Assembly (NCBI GenBank): GCA_964397485.1
Contig: CAYNHT010000001.1
Coordinates: forward strand, 248,001 to 312,000
Direction: 5' to 3'
DNA: 64,000 nt
Source of the DNA: CAYNHT01 sp964397485
GTDB lineage: Bacteria > Bacillota_I > Bacilli_A > RF39 > UBA660
This document shows, piece after piece, positions 17,986 through 27,542 of this stretch (its first letter is position 1; each line of letters opens with the position of its first letter). The position numbers were made by a program, and so were the translations under genes. The notes under the pieces are model-generated. The model ran no database searches, had not been told where the DNA came from, and saw only the letters and a program-made list of their open reading frames with translations.

Positions 17986-18756
17986 TTATCCAACTATTTT
18001 GGTCACAAAACTGATATTATCTGATTCATTAGTCGTCGTTATTACATATCTATACCCATACTCATTTTCAAATTTAATAGCAACACCATTTTCAAAATCA
18101 TCTGGACAATATTTTATAACAACAGTTGTTTGAGCGCTAACTTCATTCATATAATTTAATGTTTTATCTTCGACTATTACTTTTTCATCTTCTGATGCTT
18201 GTGCTTCATCTTCTTCCTTTAATGATATAACACGTAGATTTTTTATATCTTTATTAAAAACTAATTTGATCATACTGTTACCATTTTTTAAATCGATTAA
18301 TGTAGCTCCATTTATTTTTGAATAAGTATTTTTATACTCAATTTCATATACATTTTGATCTGAATATTTATCATCTAACTGTTTTATAGTAGTTAAAAGT
18401 TGTTCTGCTTTTTTATTATCAGTGGCATAAAAAACTTTCTCACCTTTAGTACAGCGGATAATACCATTCTCATATATTGCATAGGCGTATAAACCATTAT
18501 GATAATTAACATATAACGGTGTATACTTACCAGTTGCTTCTATTTTATCTTGTTCAAATTTTATTTTATCCAAAATCTGGGTTATTTCTTTATAGTCATT
18601 CTCAACTATTTTGAAATCAACACCATTTATAGATGTTACTTTAGATAAGTCATATTTTTCTATTTTTTCCGCTTGTTCTTTTTTTCCTCCACAACCAGTT
18701 AATCCAACAACAATAACTACCAAGCATACAACATAAAATATTTTCATTTTTTTCAT
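17986..18756 (-). CDS. Lipoprotein downstream of the GLUG-repeat protein
   Basis: The product has 256 residues. A basic start, hydrophobic core and LTGC lipobox give a lipoprotein signal peptide with cleavage before Cys22. The rest is a polar, mostly beta domain with no family I recognise; an acidic EEDEAQASEDEK stretch lies near the middle. A GGAG site precedes the ATG, and it starts 10 bp after the stop of the giant surface protein, so the two are co-transcribed. It may help assemble or anchor that protein, but this is inferred from position. Confidence 0.8.
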   Translation of the reverse strand: MKKMKIFYVVCLVVIVVGLTGCGGKKEQAEKIEKYDLSKVTSINGVDFKIVENDYKEITQILDKIKFEQDKIEATGKYTPLYVNYHNGLYAYAIYENGIIRCTKGEKVFYATDNKKAEQLLTTIKQLDDKYSDQNVYEIEYKNTYSKINGATLIDLKNGNSMIKLVFNKDIKNLRVISLKEEDEAQASEDEKVIVEDKTLNYMNEVSAQTTVVIKYCPDDFENGVAIKFENEYGYRYVITTTNESDNISFVTKIVG

Positions 18757-18766
18757 AAATTTCTCC

Positions 18767-21700
18767 TTACTGTACTAGTTTATTTACCTGATGATTTAAC
18801 AAATTCATAGTTGGGACTCCGCTATCATTAATATTATATAATAATGGATAATTATCATTTTGAAATTTCCAATTATTATCAAATCCTAATGTGTTTGTAT
18901 ACCACGTAGATGTTTTTAAATCATTAACATTTACCTCTGTTCCATATGAACTAACCGGACTTGTTTGATTAATAACTTGCAATGTTGATGAGCGGTATAA
19001 GTTGTCAGTTGTTAAATATGTTGCACTTGCTTTATCAGTTAATGGATAAACACTACTTAAAGATTCTATATGTCCAGCTACAAATAATTTATTTATCGTT
19101 ATTACCCCATCGGTTGCTCCAACGGTCCTATTTGTAAATGGAACAATTCCTGCAACAGAAGACTGTGAAGCATTTATGTTTGCTGAAACATATAAGTTTT
19201 CAATTGTAACATTACTTTTTCCAATTCCAATCTGACCTGTAATACCACCTACATTACGAATTCCACTTACGTTGCCAACATAATAAACATTGCTTATAAA
19301 TGATGTTTGACCAATAAGATCCATTGACGATTGGACACAACCAAATAATCCTCCGACACAATTATTACTAGCGTGGGTTGACTCACCAGTACTTGTAATG
19401 TTTCCAGTAGCATAACTATTTTTAACATTGACTCCTGAATTAAATCCTATTAATCCTCCAATCCCTGCCTCAGATGAGTTTATATTACCTATTGCGTAAG
19501 AATTTATTATCTCAACGGGACCATTCGAAGAAATAAAACCACCAATTCCCCCAACATTGGTTCTTCCTGTTACTGTTCCAAGTGAATATGAATTTTTAAT
19601 ATTCCCACCAGATGCTCCACCTACTATACCACCAACCATAACACCACTTGAACTAATAACATGACCTGTTGTGTAACTATCTATTATACTGTTACCATTT
19701 GTTCTTCCGACCAAGCCTCCGATAAAATCCCCGGTTACATTAACAATCCCATTTTCTGGATCTTCAACATAAGATACATCAGTTCCATGGCTGTATCCTT
19801 TTTCTAAATTCACATTACCACTACTATAAGTATTTTCAATATGAGCTACTGAATATCCTGCTAAGCCTCCTATAAATCCACCTGTTTTGCATGAAACATT
19901 TCCGGTTGCATAGGAGTTTTTTATAGTTGACTCTGTGTTAGTGGAATAACCTACTAGGCCTCCTGCTGTACAATTTGATTGTCCTTCGCCAGAAACTTGT
20001 ACCTCACCCGTTGCATGACTATTTATTATAGAATTATTTGTATATCCAATTAGCCCTCCGATATTATATCCTGTATCTACATTAACTGATCCAGATGCAT
20101 AACTATCTGTTACACCACCTGATGAATAACCAGCTAAGCCTCCGATAACAATAGAATCATAATTTGGCTGGTTAGAAGTCATTATACTACTTGACCAGGA
20201 GTTTTGAATTGGCATAGTAGTATATCCGACTAAGCCTCCTATATATTTTCCGCTTCTACTAGTTACTTTTCCGGTTGCATAGGAATTATCTATAGTAAAT
20301 TCACCACTTCCAGCATAACCAACTAAACCGCCTATTCTTGAATATAGTTGATCTTCACCTTGCATTGTTACATCACCAATTGCATGACTATTTTGAATAA
20401 AGTTGGTTGAATATCCTGCTAAACCTCCAACATTATACCCAGATTTTGATATAACGTTTCCTTCAGCATAACTATCTATTATTCCACCACTTGCGTAACC
20501 AACTAGACCTCCAATTACAATGCTTTCTGTCGTTTCTTCGTTAGAATATACATTACCCATTGCATGTGAATTCTCAATCAATGAATTAGTATATCCAACT
20601 AAGCCGCCTATATATTTTCCACTTCTACTAGTTACTTTTCCGGTTGCATAACAGTTTGATATGACAACGTCACTACTTGAGACATACCCAACTAAGCCAG
20701 CTGTTTGAGAATACGTTTGACTCTCTCCTTTTGTTTCAGCATCACCAGTTGCATATGAATTTCTTATAAAATTATTAGTAAAGCCAACTAAACCAGCGAT
20801 ATTATGACCTGTTTTGGTAACAACATTACCTTCGGCATAACTATCAAGCACACCACCACTTGTATATCCTACTAAGCCGCCTACGCCAACACTTTCGGCA
20901 ATAGTATGATTAGAAGTAACATTTCCTGTAGCCCATGAACTTTCAATTAATGATAATGTACGACCAACTAAACCACCTACATTTGTTCCACTTTCGCTGG
21001 TGACCGATCCTGTTGCATAACAATTTGTAACAGGCGAAGTTGAATTAGCTATATAACCTATTAAACCACCTGTCCTTGAATATGTCTGTTCAGCACTTAA
21101 ATTTATTACTTCACCTGTTGCATAACTGTTTATTGTAGAAGATGATGCTTGTCCAATTAAACCGCCTACTTGATAACTTCCATTTGCTTGAACATTACCT
21201 GTTGCATAACTATCTGTTACACTTCCTGAAATATATCCAATTAAGCCTCCAATATTAGTGCCATTTTCACCGGTTACAGCACCGCTAGAATTAGAAAAAG
21301 CAATATTTGAATAACTATATCCAATCAAGCCTCCAACATGATTACCAGATCTACTATTAATAACAGCACTTGAACTATTATTAGTAATATTTGTGGTCGT
21401 TCCTCTTACAATTCCTACTAAACCACCAGTCTGTGAATATGTGTCAGTTGTATGTTTTTTTTCAATTGTTCCCATTGTGTGATTATTATTTATTGATCCT
21501 TCATAATAATCACCAGCTAATCCTCCAATACTACTTGAACTATTACTCACTTCTATATTAACCTCTGAACTACTATCGACAATTGTTCCATATCCACGTC
21601 CAATTATCCCGCCTATAACACCACTTTTTGATTTTATAGAACCTTGTGTGTGAATATTTGATAGATTTGATTGTGAGCTGAAAACTTCATCATAATATGC

Positions 21701-22582
21701 TCTACCTGCAAGGATTCCCGTATAACTATATGTTGTAATATTGACATTAGTAATAGATAAATCTGTAATAGTAGCTCCGTCTATTGAACCAAATAATCCA
21801 TTAACACCGGTACTTTCATTATATATATATAAACCACTTATTTCCTTATTATTTCCGATAAAGATTCCAGAAAAATGTTTGTCATTTTCATAAGTACCAT
21901 CTACACGCCCACCTATAGGATTAAATCCCATACCTGATGTAAGTTCTGTTTTTAATCCAGCAATGTATCCATCATTATTGACATCACCAAACATAATTGT
22001 ATTATAATCCACATATGAATAATTCCAATTAAAATCTAAACTTAATCCTAATTTAATGTATTGCTCTTTATAATCATTTCCATCATCTACACTTTTTGAA
22101 AAAGCAACTAAATCTTCAATACTATTAATCATAAATGGATCTTCTTCTGTACCAGAACCTTCCATAACACCGGGTTCTGGATCAGTTACTACTATAAATC
22201 CATCACACCTTTTACTAATTTCAAATTTAGTATTTTTTTCTTTGTCGGTAAGACGACAAACATATCTTTCCGAACTATGAACGGTCGTTAAAACGATACT
22301 ATCGTCATCTATATAGTATTCCCATAAACCGCCATCAAATTTTCCGTTTTTCATTTCTAATGATGTTACTAGTCCGTTTTCTAAATCATTAGACATTTTC
22401 ATTTCAAGTTCAACAGCTGTAAAAATATTTCTTACACTAACTCTAAAGGCTTCATCTTTAATCCTTTCGATAATCCCAATTATTAGTGGTATACAAATTA
22501 CAGCTAATATAGATAATATAATTACTACAGCTAAAACTTCGATTAGAGTAAAACCTTGGTACTGCTTTCTTTCTCTTTTCAT
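18767..22582 (-). CDS. Giant prepilin-headed GLUG-repeat surface protein
   Basis: The product has 1271 residues. The N-terminus is a class III (type IV prepilin) signal: a basic leader, cleavage after Gly10, then FTLIEVLAVVIILSILAV with Glu at mature position 5. After about 130 residues comes a long array of GLUG motifs, about 26 by eye, of the form GGLVGY...NSYATGNV, each roughly 30-45 residues and expected to stack as a beta-helix. Blocks of about four motifs form a higher-order repeat, with GKVTSRSGKYIGGLVGYT occurring twice. No LPxTG motif follows. It is probably exported and held by its N-terminal helix. The operon continues with the lipoprotein at 17986. Confidence 0.88.
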   Translation of the reverse strand: MKRERKQYQGFTLIEVLAVVIILSILAVICIPLIIGIIERIKDEAFRVSVRNIFTAVELEMKMSNDLENGLVTSLEMKNGKFDGGLWEYYIDDDSIVLTTVHSSERYVCRLTDKEKNTKFEISKRCDGFIVVTDPEPGVMEGSGTEEDPFMINSIEDLVAFSKSVDDGNDYKEQYIKLGLSLDFNWNYSYVDYNTIMFGDVNNDGYIAGLKTELTSGMGFNPIGGRVDGTYENDKHFSGIFIGNNKEISGLYIYNESTGVNGLFGSIDGATITDLSITNVNITTYSYTGILAGRAYYDEVFSSQSNLSNIHTQGSIKSKSGVIGGIIGRGYGTIVDSSSEVNIEVSNSSSSIGGLAGDYYEGSINNNHTMGTIEKKHTTDTYSQTGGLVGIVRGTTTNITNNSSSAVINSRSGNHVGGLIGYSYSNIAFSNSSGAVTGENGTNIGGLIGYISGSVTDSYATGNVQANGSYQVGGLIGQASSSTINSYATGEVINLSAEQTYSRTGGLIGYIANSTSPVTNCYATGSVTSESGTNVGGLVGRTLSLIESSWATGNVTSNHTIAESVGVGGLVGYTSGGVLDSYAEGNVVTKTGHNIAGLVGFTNNFIRNSYATGDAETKGESQTYSQTAGLVGYVSSSDVVISNCYATGKVTSRSGKYIGGLVGYTNSLIENSHAMGNVYSNEETTESIVIGGLVGYASGGIIDSYAEGNVISKSGYNVGGLAGYSTNFIQNSHAIGDVTMQGEDQLYSRIGGLVGYAGSGEFTIDNSYATGKVTSRSGKYIGGLVGYTTMPIQNSWSSSIMTSNQPNYDSIVIGGLAGYSSGGVTDSYASGSVNVDTGYNIGGLIGYTNNSIINSHATGEVQVSGEGQSNCTAGGLVGYSTNTESTIKNSYATGNVSCKTGGFIGGLAGYSVAHIENTYSSGNVNLEKGYSHGTDVSYVEDPENGIVNVTGDFIGGLVGRTNGNSIIDSYTTGHVISSSGVMVGGIVGGASGGNIKNSYSLGTVTGRTNVGGIGGFISSNGPVEIINSYAIGNINSSEAGIGGLIGFNSGVNVKNSYATGNITSTGESTHASNNCVGGLFGCVQSSMDLIGQTSFISNVYYVGNVSGIRNVGGITGQIGIGKSNVTIENLYVSANINASQSSVAGIVPFTNRTVGATDGVITINKLFVAGHIESLSSVYPLTDKASATYLTTDNLYRSSTLQVINQTSPVSSYGTEVNVNDLKTSTWYTNTLGFDNNWKFQNDNYPLLYNINDSGVPTMNLLNHQVNKLVQ

Positions 22583-22653
22583 AAAGCGTATCTCCTATTT
22601 CATTTTACTACTTCAAATAATTTTACTGCCTCTTATTTTTTACTTCTAAACGG

Positions 22654-22682
22654 ATTATAACGCAAAATAAAAAAATTGTCAA
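22654..22682 (-). promoter_or_regulatory. Promoter of the giant GLUG protein, overlapping an upstream terminator
   Basis: On the minus strand TTGACA (22677-22682) and TATAAT (22654-22659) are 17 bp apart. The -35 box lies inside the terminator hairpin of the gene at 22728. Confidence 0.75.
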
Positions 22683-22697
22683 TATATGACAATTTTT
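22671..22697 (-). terminator. Terminator of the gene at 22728
   Basis: AAAAATTGTCA (22671-22681) pairs perfectly with 22687-22697 around ATATA, with a T run on the minus strand. It also contains the dyad TTGTCA-N5-TGACAA. Confidence 0.8.
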
Positions 22698-22727
22698 GTC
22701 GATTTCTTATCAAAGGAAATAAGATAA

Positions 22728-23009
22728 CTATTCTGCTTCTTCAGTATCTAGTTCAGTTTCTTCAGGTAATTCTTCAGGTAATTCTGCAGGGGTTTCAGTT
22801 GTTGTTTCTTCTTGTTCTTCTAACTCTGTTGTTTTCTCTGTTCGTAGTGGTTCTTCATCAGTTTCTGCCTCTGATGTAGCTAAGTTATCTTCAGTTTGCC
22901 TTAATATATTATTTGCTGCAAACATATTAGATCCATTACCACCGTTCATATCTACTCTTGCAGTATTGACATCAGCATCAAAACGATTGTTATTATTGTT
23001 ATTTCTCAT
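22728..23009 (-). CDS. Small Asn-rich/acidic low-complexity protein
   Basis: The product has 93 residues: an N-terminus with a run of Asn (RNNNNNNRF), a middle with NGGNGSNMF, and a C-terminal half made mostly of Glu, Thr and Pro. There is no signal peptide or membrane segment. A very good GAGGAGG site precedes the ATG and a terminator follows, so it is a real gene despite its composition. It sits in the surface-protein locus. I do not recognise it; an intrinsically disordered protein is likely. Confidence 0.7.
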   Translation of the reverse strand: MRNNNNNNRFDADVNTARVDMNGGNGSNMFAANNILRQTEDNLATSEAETDEEPLRTEKTTELEEQEETTTETPAELPEELPEETELDTEEAE

Positions 23010-23119
23010 TTATTAATCCTCCTCAAATTTAGTATGAACCATAATATAAAATTTATTATAATTTTTGTTTTTTTCAACCAATTAATTTTATAAAAAAAAC
23101 AGCATTAATTTACTGTTCC

Positions 23120-23440
23120 TTATTTACATGTCATTTCAAATTCTGTATCAACTATACTCCAATTATTTTCTATATCAATTGTAAATGTAACCTTACTAGA
23201 ATCATCACAATTTTTTAATTTTTCTAAGTCATAACTAGTCAGTTCCTTATCATTTGCCTTTTTCATTGCTGCAATATCAACTGAGAAATTACTTATTTGT
23301 TTGTGACCAAATTTTTCATAGTAATCAACACCATATTGCTGCATTAATTGTTCGTATTGTTCTTGTTTTGCTTCTTTATTATTACATCCGCTTAATAGAA
23401 AAATACTGATTACGATAAAAATAACTACTATCTTTTGCAT
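23120..23440 (-). CDS. Small lipoprotein
   Basis: The product has 106 residues. The signal peptide MQKIVVIFIVISIFLLSGC has a clear lipobox with the lipidated cysteine at residue 19. The mature part is charged and helical at first (KEAKQEQYEQLMQQYGVDYYEKFG), then probably beta, with two further cysteines (KNCDD and MTCK) that could form a disulfide. A GGAGGAG site precedes the ATG. No family is recognised. It lies between two surface-protein genes, with a weak hairpin after its stop. Confidence 0.8.
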   Translation of the reverse strand: MQKIVVIFIVISIFLLSGCNNKEAKQEQYEQLMQQYGVDYYEKFGHKQISNFSVDIAAMKKANDKELTSYDLEKLKNCDDSSKVTFTIDIENNWSIVDTEFEMTCK

Positions 23441-23512
23441 ATTTTCTCCTCCTATTATTACAATAATAACACATTTTCATGTTTTTTTGTCAAAAAAATA
23501 AAAAATCATAAC

Positions 23513-23535
23513 AAAAAAGAGCTAAGCTCTTTTTT
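23513..23535 (-). terminator. Terminator of the Ig-like repeat protein, including its stop codon
   Basis: AAAAAAGAGC (23513-23522) pairs with 23526-23535 around a 3-base loop. The stop codon (23534-23536) overlaps the stem. Confidence 0.85.
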
Positions 23536-25888
23536 ATTCAATTTCAAATTTTTCGCTAGATGTTATTGATACATTTCCTGATTCATCTGTTGCATATATC
23601 CACAGTTTCCATTTTAAACCTTTAATATAAAATGTTTTTGATATATCAGAATTGTTTGTAAATTTAGGAGCTAATAACCATGCAATACTATTAGGTTCTT
23701 CATTATGTGGTAACCATAAATATTTTAACTTATTTATATTTCCTAAATCACTTACATTAACATGAAAGGTTGCTGTAGCATTTTGAAAAAGATTAAATCC
23801 AAAAATATTTTTATAGTTTGCACTATAATTAATATTACCTAGTTCTATTGCTGGTGATGTTGTATCTACTACTTTTATTGTTCTTTCTAAGCTAGCTGTT
23901 CTTCCAACACTATCAGTCACAGTATAAGTAATTGTTTTCAAACCAATAGTAGAAAAATCTACATTATTATGTGTAACATTAAATATATTGGAATTATCGT
24001 TGGCAATAATTCCTTCCATTATATCAAAATTGCTTCCTAATTCCACTTCAATGTAAGATTCTCCATTTAATTGAATTGTTGGATTTTCATTATCAAAATA
24101 AAAAGCATTACTTTTTGTATACCCTCTATTTCCAATAACATCTTCTGTCATTATCCATAAATAATATACTCCATTTAAATTATCTGTACTATCAATTATA
24201 TCTCCATTACTAAATTGTTTTCCTTCAGAAAACCATGTATCCCAATCAGGTCGTGCCCCTGTTGTCCACATATATCTTATACGGTTAGCTTTTAAATCAC
24301 TCACGTCAGTTATATTTACTTGTGTGCTGTGGCTTTGTGAATATGTACTATTCCCATTTATTAAGAAGCTTACACTTGGATAATTATTATCAAAGTAAAA
24401 GGCATTACTCTTTGTATATCCTCTATTTCCAATAACATCTTCTGTCATTATCCATAAATAGTAAACACCATTTACCCCAACTGGATTTGTAATTGTATCA
24501 CCACTATTAAATTGTTTCCCTTCAGAAAACCAAGTATTCCAATCAGGTCGTGCTCCTGTTGTCCACATATATCTTATACGATTAGCTTTTAAACTACTAA
24601 CATCATCAATATTTACTATTGTACTATGGTTTTTAGCATATATACTATTTCCATTTGTTTCAAATAAAACAACCGGAAATTTTGTATCCACTACTTTTAT
24701 AAATCTATCGTAATGTTGATAATTACCTGATTCATCACTTACTTTATATTGACATTTATAATCCCCTGGTGTTCCCATATCTACTGTACATCTTAATCTT
24801 TCAACAGTTACCTCACCATCTGAGTTATCTGATGTATATACCTCTGCAGTATCAATATATGTTGCAGTTTTATCTGCTTCTACTGTTTCATAATTCCATT
24901 TTACACTAAACCCTGTTATCTTTGGTTTTGTTGTGTCCACTACTTTTATAAATCTATCGTAGTGTTGATAATTACCTGATTCATCACTTACTTTATATTG
25001 ACATTTATAATCCCCTGGTGTTCCCATATCTACTGTACATCTTAATCTTTCAACAGTTACCTCACCATCTGAGTTATCTGATGTATATACCTCTGCAGTA
25101 TCAATATATGTTGCAGTTTTATCTGCTTCTACTGTTTCATAATTCCATTTTACACTAAACCCTGTTATCTTTGGTTTTGTTGTGTCCACTACTTTTATAA
25201 ATCTATCGTAGTGTTGATAATTACCTGATTCATCACTTACTTTATATTGACATTTATAATCCCCTGGTGTTCCCATATCTACTGTACATCTTAATCTTTC
25301 AACAGTTACCTCACCATCTGAGTTATCTGATGTATATACCTCTGCAGTATCAATATATGTTGCAGTTTTATCTGCTTCTACTGTTTCATAATTCCATTTT
25401 ACACTAAACCCTGTTATCTTTGGTTTTGTTGTGTCTCTAACAATAATTGTTCTCACAACGGGAACTGCTTCATTACCATAGCTGTCAACAGCAGTATACG
25501 TTACTGTATATGTTCCTAATTGATCAATAACAACATTGTTAACTACACTTGGTACTATTGATTCATCAAAATTATCATATACAACCGCACCCGCATCTAC
25601 ATAGGTTTTATCGATACCGATTTCTAGATAAACCGTATTGTCACCATTTAGAATGATAACTGGTTTTTCATCATCAACAAAACCATCTTTGACTCCTGTG
25701 CTTACTTGGTAAACTGATTCTCCTTTTTTGTTATCTTCACTTTTATCAGACTCAGTATTTTTAGTCTCATTGTTATTAACAATGATATTCTCTTCTGGTT
25801 CTTCATTATTATTTAAAGCATACGAAAAAATACCAAACAACATAAATACAAAAACAGCAACTGCAACTATGTAATTCTTTTTAAACAT
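23534..25888 (-). CDS. Large Ig-like-repeat surface protein with three near-identical repeats
   Basis: The product has 784 residues. A single N-terminal hydrophobic helix (about 5-25) is followed by a polar linker and then Ig-like (DUF5011/HYR-type) domains with DTTKPKI and VTDSVG landmarks. Residues about 150-400 are three 83-residue repeats (SVKWNYETVEADKT, CQYKVSDESGNYQHYDRF) almost identical in DNA. Two further repeats of about 100 residues (ANRIRYMWTTGARPDW, LWIMTEDVIGNRGYTKSNAF) and two more Ig-like units follow. There is no LPxTG anchor, so it is probably held by its N-terminal helix. An adhesin or cell-surface spacer role is likely. Confidence 0.85.
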   Translation of the reverse strand: MFKKNYIVAVAVFVFMLFGIFSYALNNNEEPEENIIVNNNETKNTESDKSEDNKKGESVYQVSTGVKDGFVDDEKPVIILNGDNTVYLEIGIDKTYVDAGAVVYDNFDESIVPSVVNNVVIDQLGTYTVTYTAVDSYGNEAVPVVRTIIVRDTTKPKITGFSVKWNYETVEADKTATYIDTAEVYTSDNSDGEVTVERLRCTVDMGTPGDYKCQYKVSDESGNYQHYDRFIKVVDTTKPKITGFSVKWNYETVEADKTATYIDTAEVYTSDNSDGEVTVERLRCTVDMGTPGDYKCQYKVSDESGNYQHYDRFIKVVDTTKPKITGFSVKWNYETVEADKTATYIDTAEVYTSDNSDGEVTVERLRCTVDMGTPGDYKCQYKVSDESGNYQHYDRFIKVVDTKFPVVLFETNGNSIYAKNHSTIVNIDDVSSLKANRIRYMWTTGARPDWNTWFSEGKQFNSGDTITNPVGVNGVYYLWIMTEDVIGNRGYTKSNAFYFDNNYPSVSFLINGNSTYSQSHSTQVNITDVSDLKANRIRYMWTTGARPDWDTWFSEGKQFSNGDIIDSTDNLNGVYYLWIMTEDVIGNRGYTKSNAFYFDNENPTIQLNGESYIEVELGSNFDIMEGIIANDNSNIFNVTHNNVDFSTIGLKTITYTVTDSVGRTASLERTIKVVDTTSPAIELGNINYSANYKNIFGFNLFQNATATFHVNVSDLGNINKLKYLWLPHNEEPNSIAWLLAPKFTNNSDISKTFYIKGLKWKLWIYATDESGNVSITSSEKFEIE
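24684..25437 (-). repeat. Three tandem 249-bp repeats inside a coding region
   Basis: Three consecutive copies of a 249-bp unit (83 codons) encode identical protein segments. I see only one or two base differences between copies (for example CGTAATG in one and CGTAGTG in the others). Such identity points to recent expansion or ongoing gene conversion. Confidence 0.9.
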
Positions 25889-26174
25889 AAGTTCAGTCCT
25901 TCCTATTCATAATATGTTAATCACAATACTAAAAGATAACTACAATTTTTTCTTTTACATAAGCTCAGTCCTTTCTATATATCATATATAATCCTATATA
26001 TATTAAAATTAAGGATAATAAATAAAATAGATATCAATTTGTATATCATTAATATTTATTATATTTTGATATTTATACTATTTAGGTTTGTTCTAATATC
26101 GACAAAACATATGCAATTATAACGAAATTATCCTATATAATACAAAATACCTAGTTAATAATAATACATACAAT
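25889..26174. other. Intergenic region with a duplicated translation-start segment
   Basis: No gene is visible. On the minus strand, AAGGACTGARCTTATG occurs twice: once as the true start of the gene ending at 25888, and once at 25958-25973, where the ATG (25958-25960) is followed at once by TAA. The rest is AT-rich, with no clear promoter that I can fix. Confidence 0.5.
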
Positions 26175-26216
26175 AAAAAAAGATTGTCGGTTTATATATT
26201 TACAATCTCTTTTTTT
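26175..26216 (-). terminator. Second of two tandem terminators after the zinc-ribbon gene
   Basis: AGATTGT (26181-26187) pairs with ACAATCT (26202-26208), flanked by A and T runs. It backs up the hairpin at 26222. Confidence 0.6.
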
Positions 26217-26218
26217 AT

Positions 26219-26251
26219 AAAAAAACCACTTATTAAAAAATAAGCGGTTTT
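26219..26251 (-). terminator. First terminator after the zinc-ribbon gene
   Basis: Thirteen-base arms at 26222-26234 and 26239-26251 pair with one G-U on the minus strand, followed by seven T. Confidence 0.8.
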
Positions 26252-26259
26252 ATAATAAT

Positions 26260-26643
26260 TTATCTTTTTCTAGCACATGTCTTTCTTGTTGTTCTTTTGC
26301 TTTCTTCTTCTTTACTTTTTTTTCTACATTTAGGACATCTGGCAGGATCATTTGTAAATCCCCGAAAATTATAGGCTTCTTGACTGTTTCCATTACTTAA
26401 TCTTATTATCATATCTTCAAGTTTTGAAAACTCTTCTTGTAATCTTTTAGCTTCGGAAAGTTTACCTTTTTCTGTTAAACTAGCTATCTTTTCTTGGAGT
26501 GAATTCCTTTTTTCAAAAATCTCATGGGCTTTTTCTTCAGTTATTGATTGATATAAATCTTTGACTTGTATTTGATAAGGGAAAACAAAATTTTCGCCAC
26601 ACTCTTTACATTCAATTATCTTATCCTTTGATTCTTTTCCCAC
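26260..26643 (-). CDS. Zinc-ribbon protein (zf_Tbcl type) with a coiled-coil insert
   Basis: The product has 127 residues, starting at the GTG at 26641-26643, which is preceded by GGGGAGA; a longer reading would overlap the upstream gene and lacks a binding site. Cys-x2-Cys pairs occur at CKECGENFVF and, after GFTNDPARCP, at CPKCRKK, matching the probable zinc-ribbon family zf_Tbcl. Between the two halves lies an unusual helical, probably coiled-coil insert of about 65 residues (ITEEKAHEIFEKRNSLQEK). The C-terminus is very basic. Nucleic-acid binding is plausible but unproven. Confidence 0.8.
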   Translation of the reverse strand: MGKESKDKIIECKECGENFVFPYQIQVKDLYQSITEEKAHEIFEKRNSLQEKIASLTEKGKLSEAKRLQEEFSKLEDMIIRLSNGNSQEAYNFRGFTNDPARCPKCRKKSKEEESKRTTRKTCARKR

Positions 26644-26662
26644 TAAATATCTCTCCCCTTTT

Positions 26663-27283
26663 TTATTTTGTATGTCCAATATTATAGTTATTTGCAACAT
26701 TAATACCGTTATCAACAAGTATCTTATAGTTATCACTTGTTATAAAATCATAAGGAAATTCATCTTGTGAATCCATAACAGAATAAGCAATGTTTACTTG
26801 TTCAGGTAAATTATCTGTTTTATTTATAATAGTCTCAGATACTTGTTTATCGCTTAATACTCCAATATAAAAAGTATAATCTTCTAAATCAAGTCCCGAT
26901 GAACAAGCTGACAGCATAAATAATTCTTCGTCAGTTCTCTCATGAATTTTACTAAAATAATTTACTAAAACTCCATATGATAACATCATTTTCAATTTTT
27001 GTTTTTCTGATATGTTTTCCAAACAATCCATTTTAAATAGTGTTTGCATATACCATTCTATTTTACTATTTTCTAGTTTAGTTATTTCTGTAATTAATTC
27101 TAGCTTACTATTATAAAGATTGTAATCTTGTTGTAAATAATTAATCTCATCTTCTAATTCATCAATATCACATTCTTCTTGAATATTAATTATATCAATG
27201 TTTTTTTGTTTTTCTAATTTTTCTTTCAATTGCTCAAACAGAGATTTTTCCTTTATATTTTGCCAATCAATTATATTTTTCAT
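26663..27283 (-). CDS. Hypothetical helical protein
   Basis: The product has 206 residues from the ATG at 27281-27283, which has AGGAGGG upstream; an earlier in-frame ATG lacks a site. It is acidic, mostly helical, with an N-terminal coiled-coil-like part (KLEKQKNIDIINIQEECDID), and carries no membrane segment. No family is recognised. It starts an operon with the zinc-ribbon gene, which begins 19 bp after its stop. Confidence 0.7.
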   Translation of the reverse strand: MKNIIDWQNIKEKSLFEQLKEKLEKQKNIDIINIQEECDIDELEDEINYLQQDYNLYNSKLELITEITKLENSKIEWYMQTLFKMDCLENISEKQKLKMMLSYGVLVNYFSKIHERTDEELFMLSACSSGLDLEDYTFYIGVLSDKQVSETIINKTDNLPEQVNIAYSVMDSQDEFPYDFITSDNYKILVDNGINVANNYNIGHTK

Positions 27284-27404
27284 AAAATTCCCTCCTAATA
27301 CTATTATTATAGCACACATTAATAAAAATATGGAATTCATTAATTAAAAATATATTTGTTCATTTATTGTTAATAAATTTCTTTTTCTTATAAAACAAAA
27401 AAAA

Positions 27405-27424
27405 ACTAACTATTTCTAGTTAGT
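27405..27424 (-). terminator. Terminator of tRNA-Arg
   Basis: ACTAACTA (27405-27412) pairs with TAGTTAGT (27417-27424), with nine T on the minus strand. A second small hairpin (ACTCTC/GAGAGT) lies between it and the tRNA. Confidence 0.8.
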
Positions 27425-27463
27425 AGTTTATATAATACTCTCTAAGAGAGTTTGTATTCGATA

Positions 27464-27540
<77 letters not shown>

Positions 27541-27542
27541 AC

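Noticed and set aside
18900..21700. Regular spaced repeats that could be mistaken for a CRISPR array
   Set aside because: The repeats are diverged coding GLUG motifs in one open frame; there are no identical direct repeats of 25-40 bp with unique spacers, and no cas genes.
26644..26736. Longer start for the zinc-ribbon gene
   Set aside because: It would overlap the upstream gene by 74 bp without a ribosome binding site; the GTG at 26643 has GGGGAGA at the right distance.
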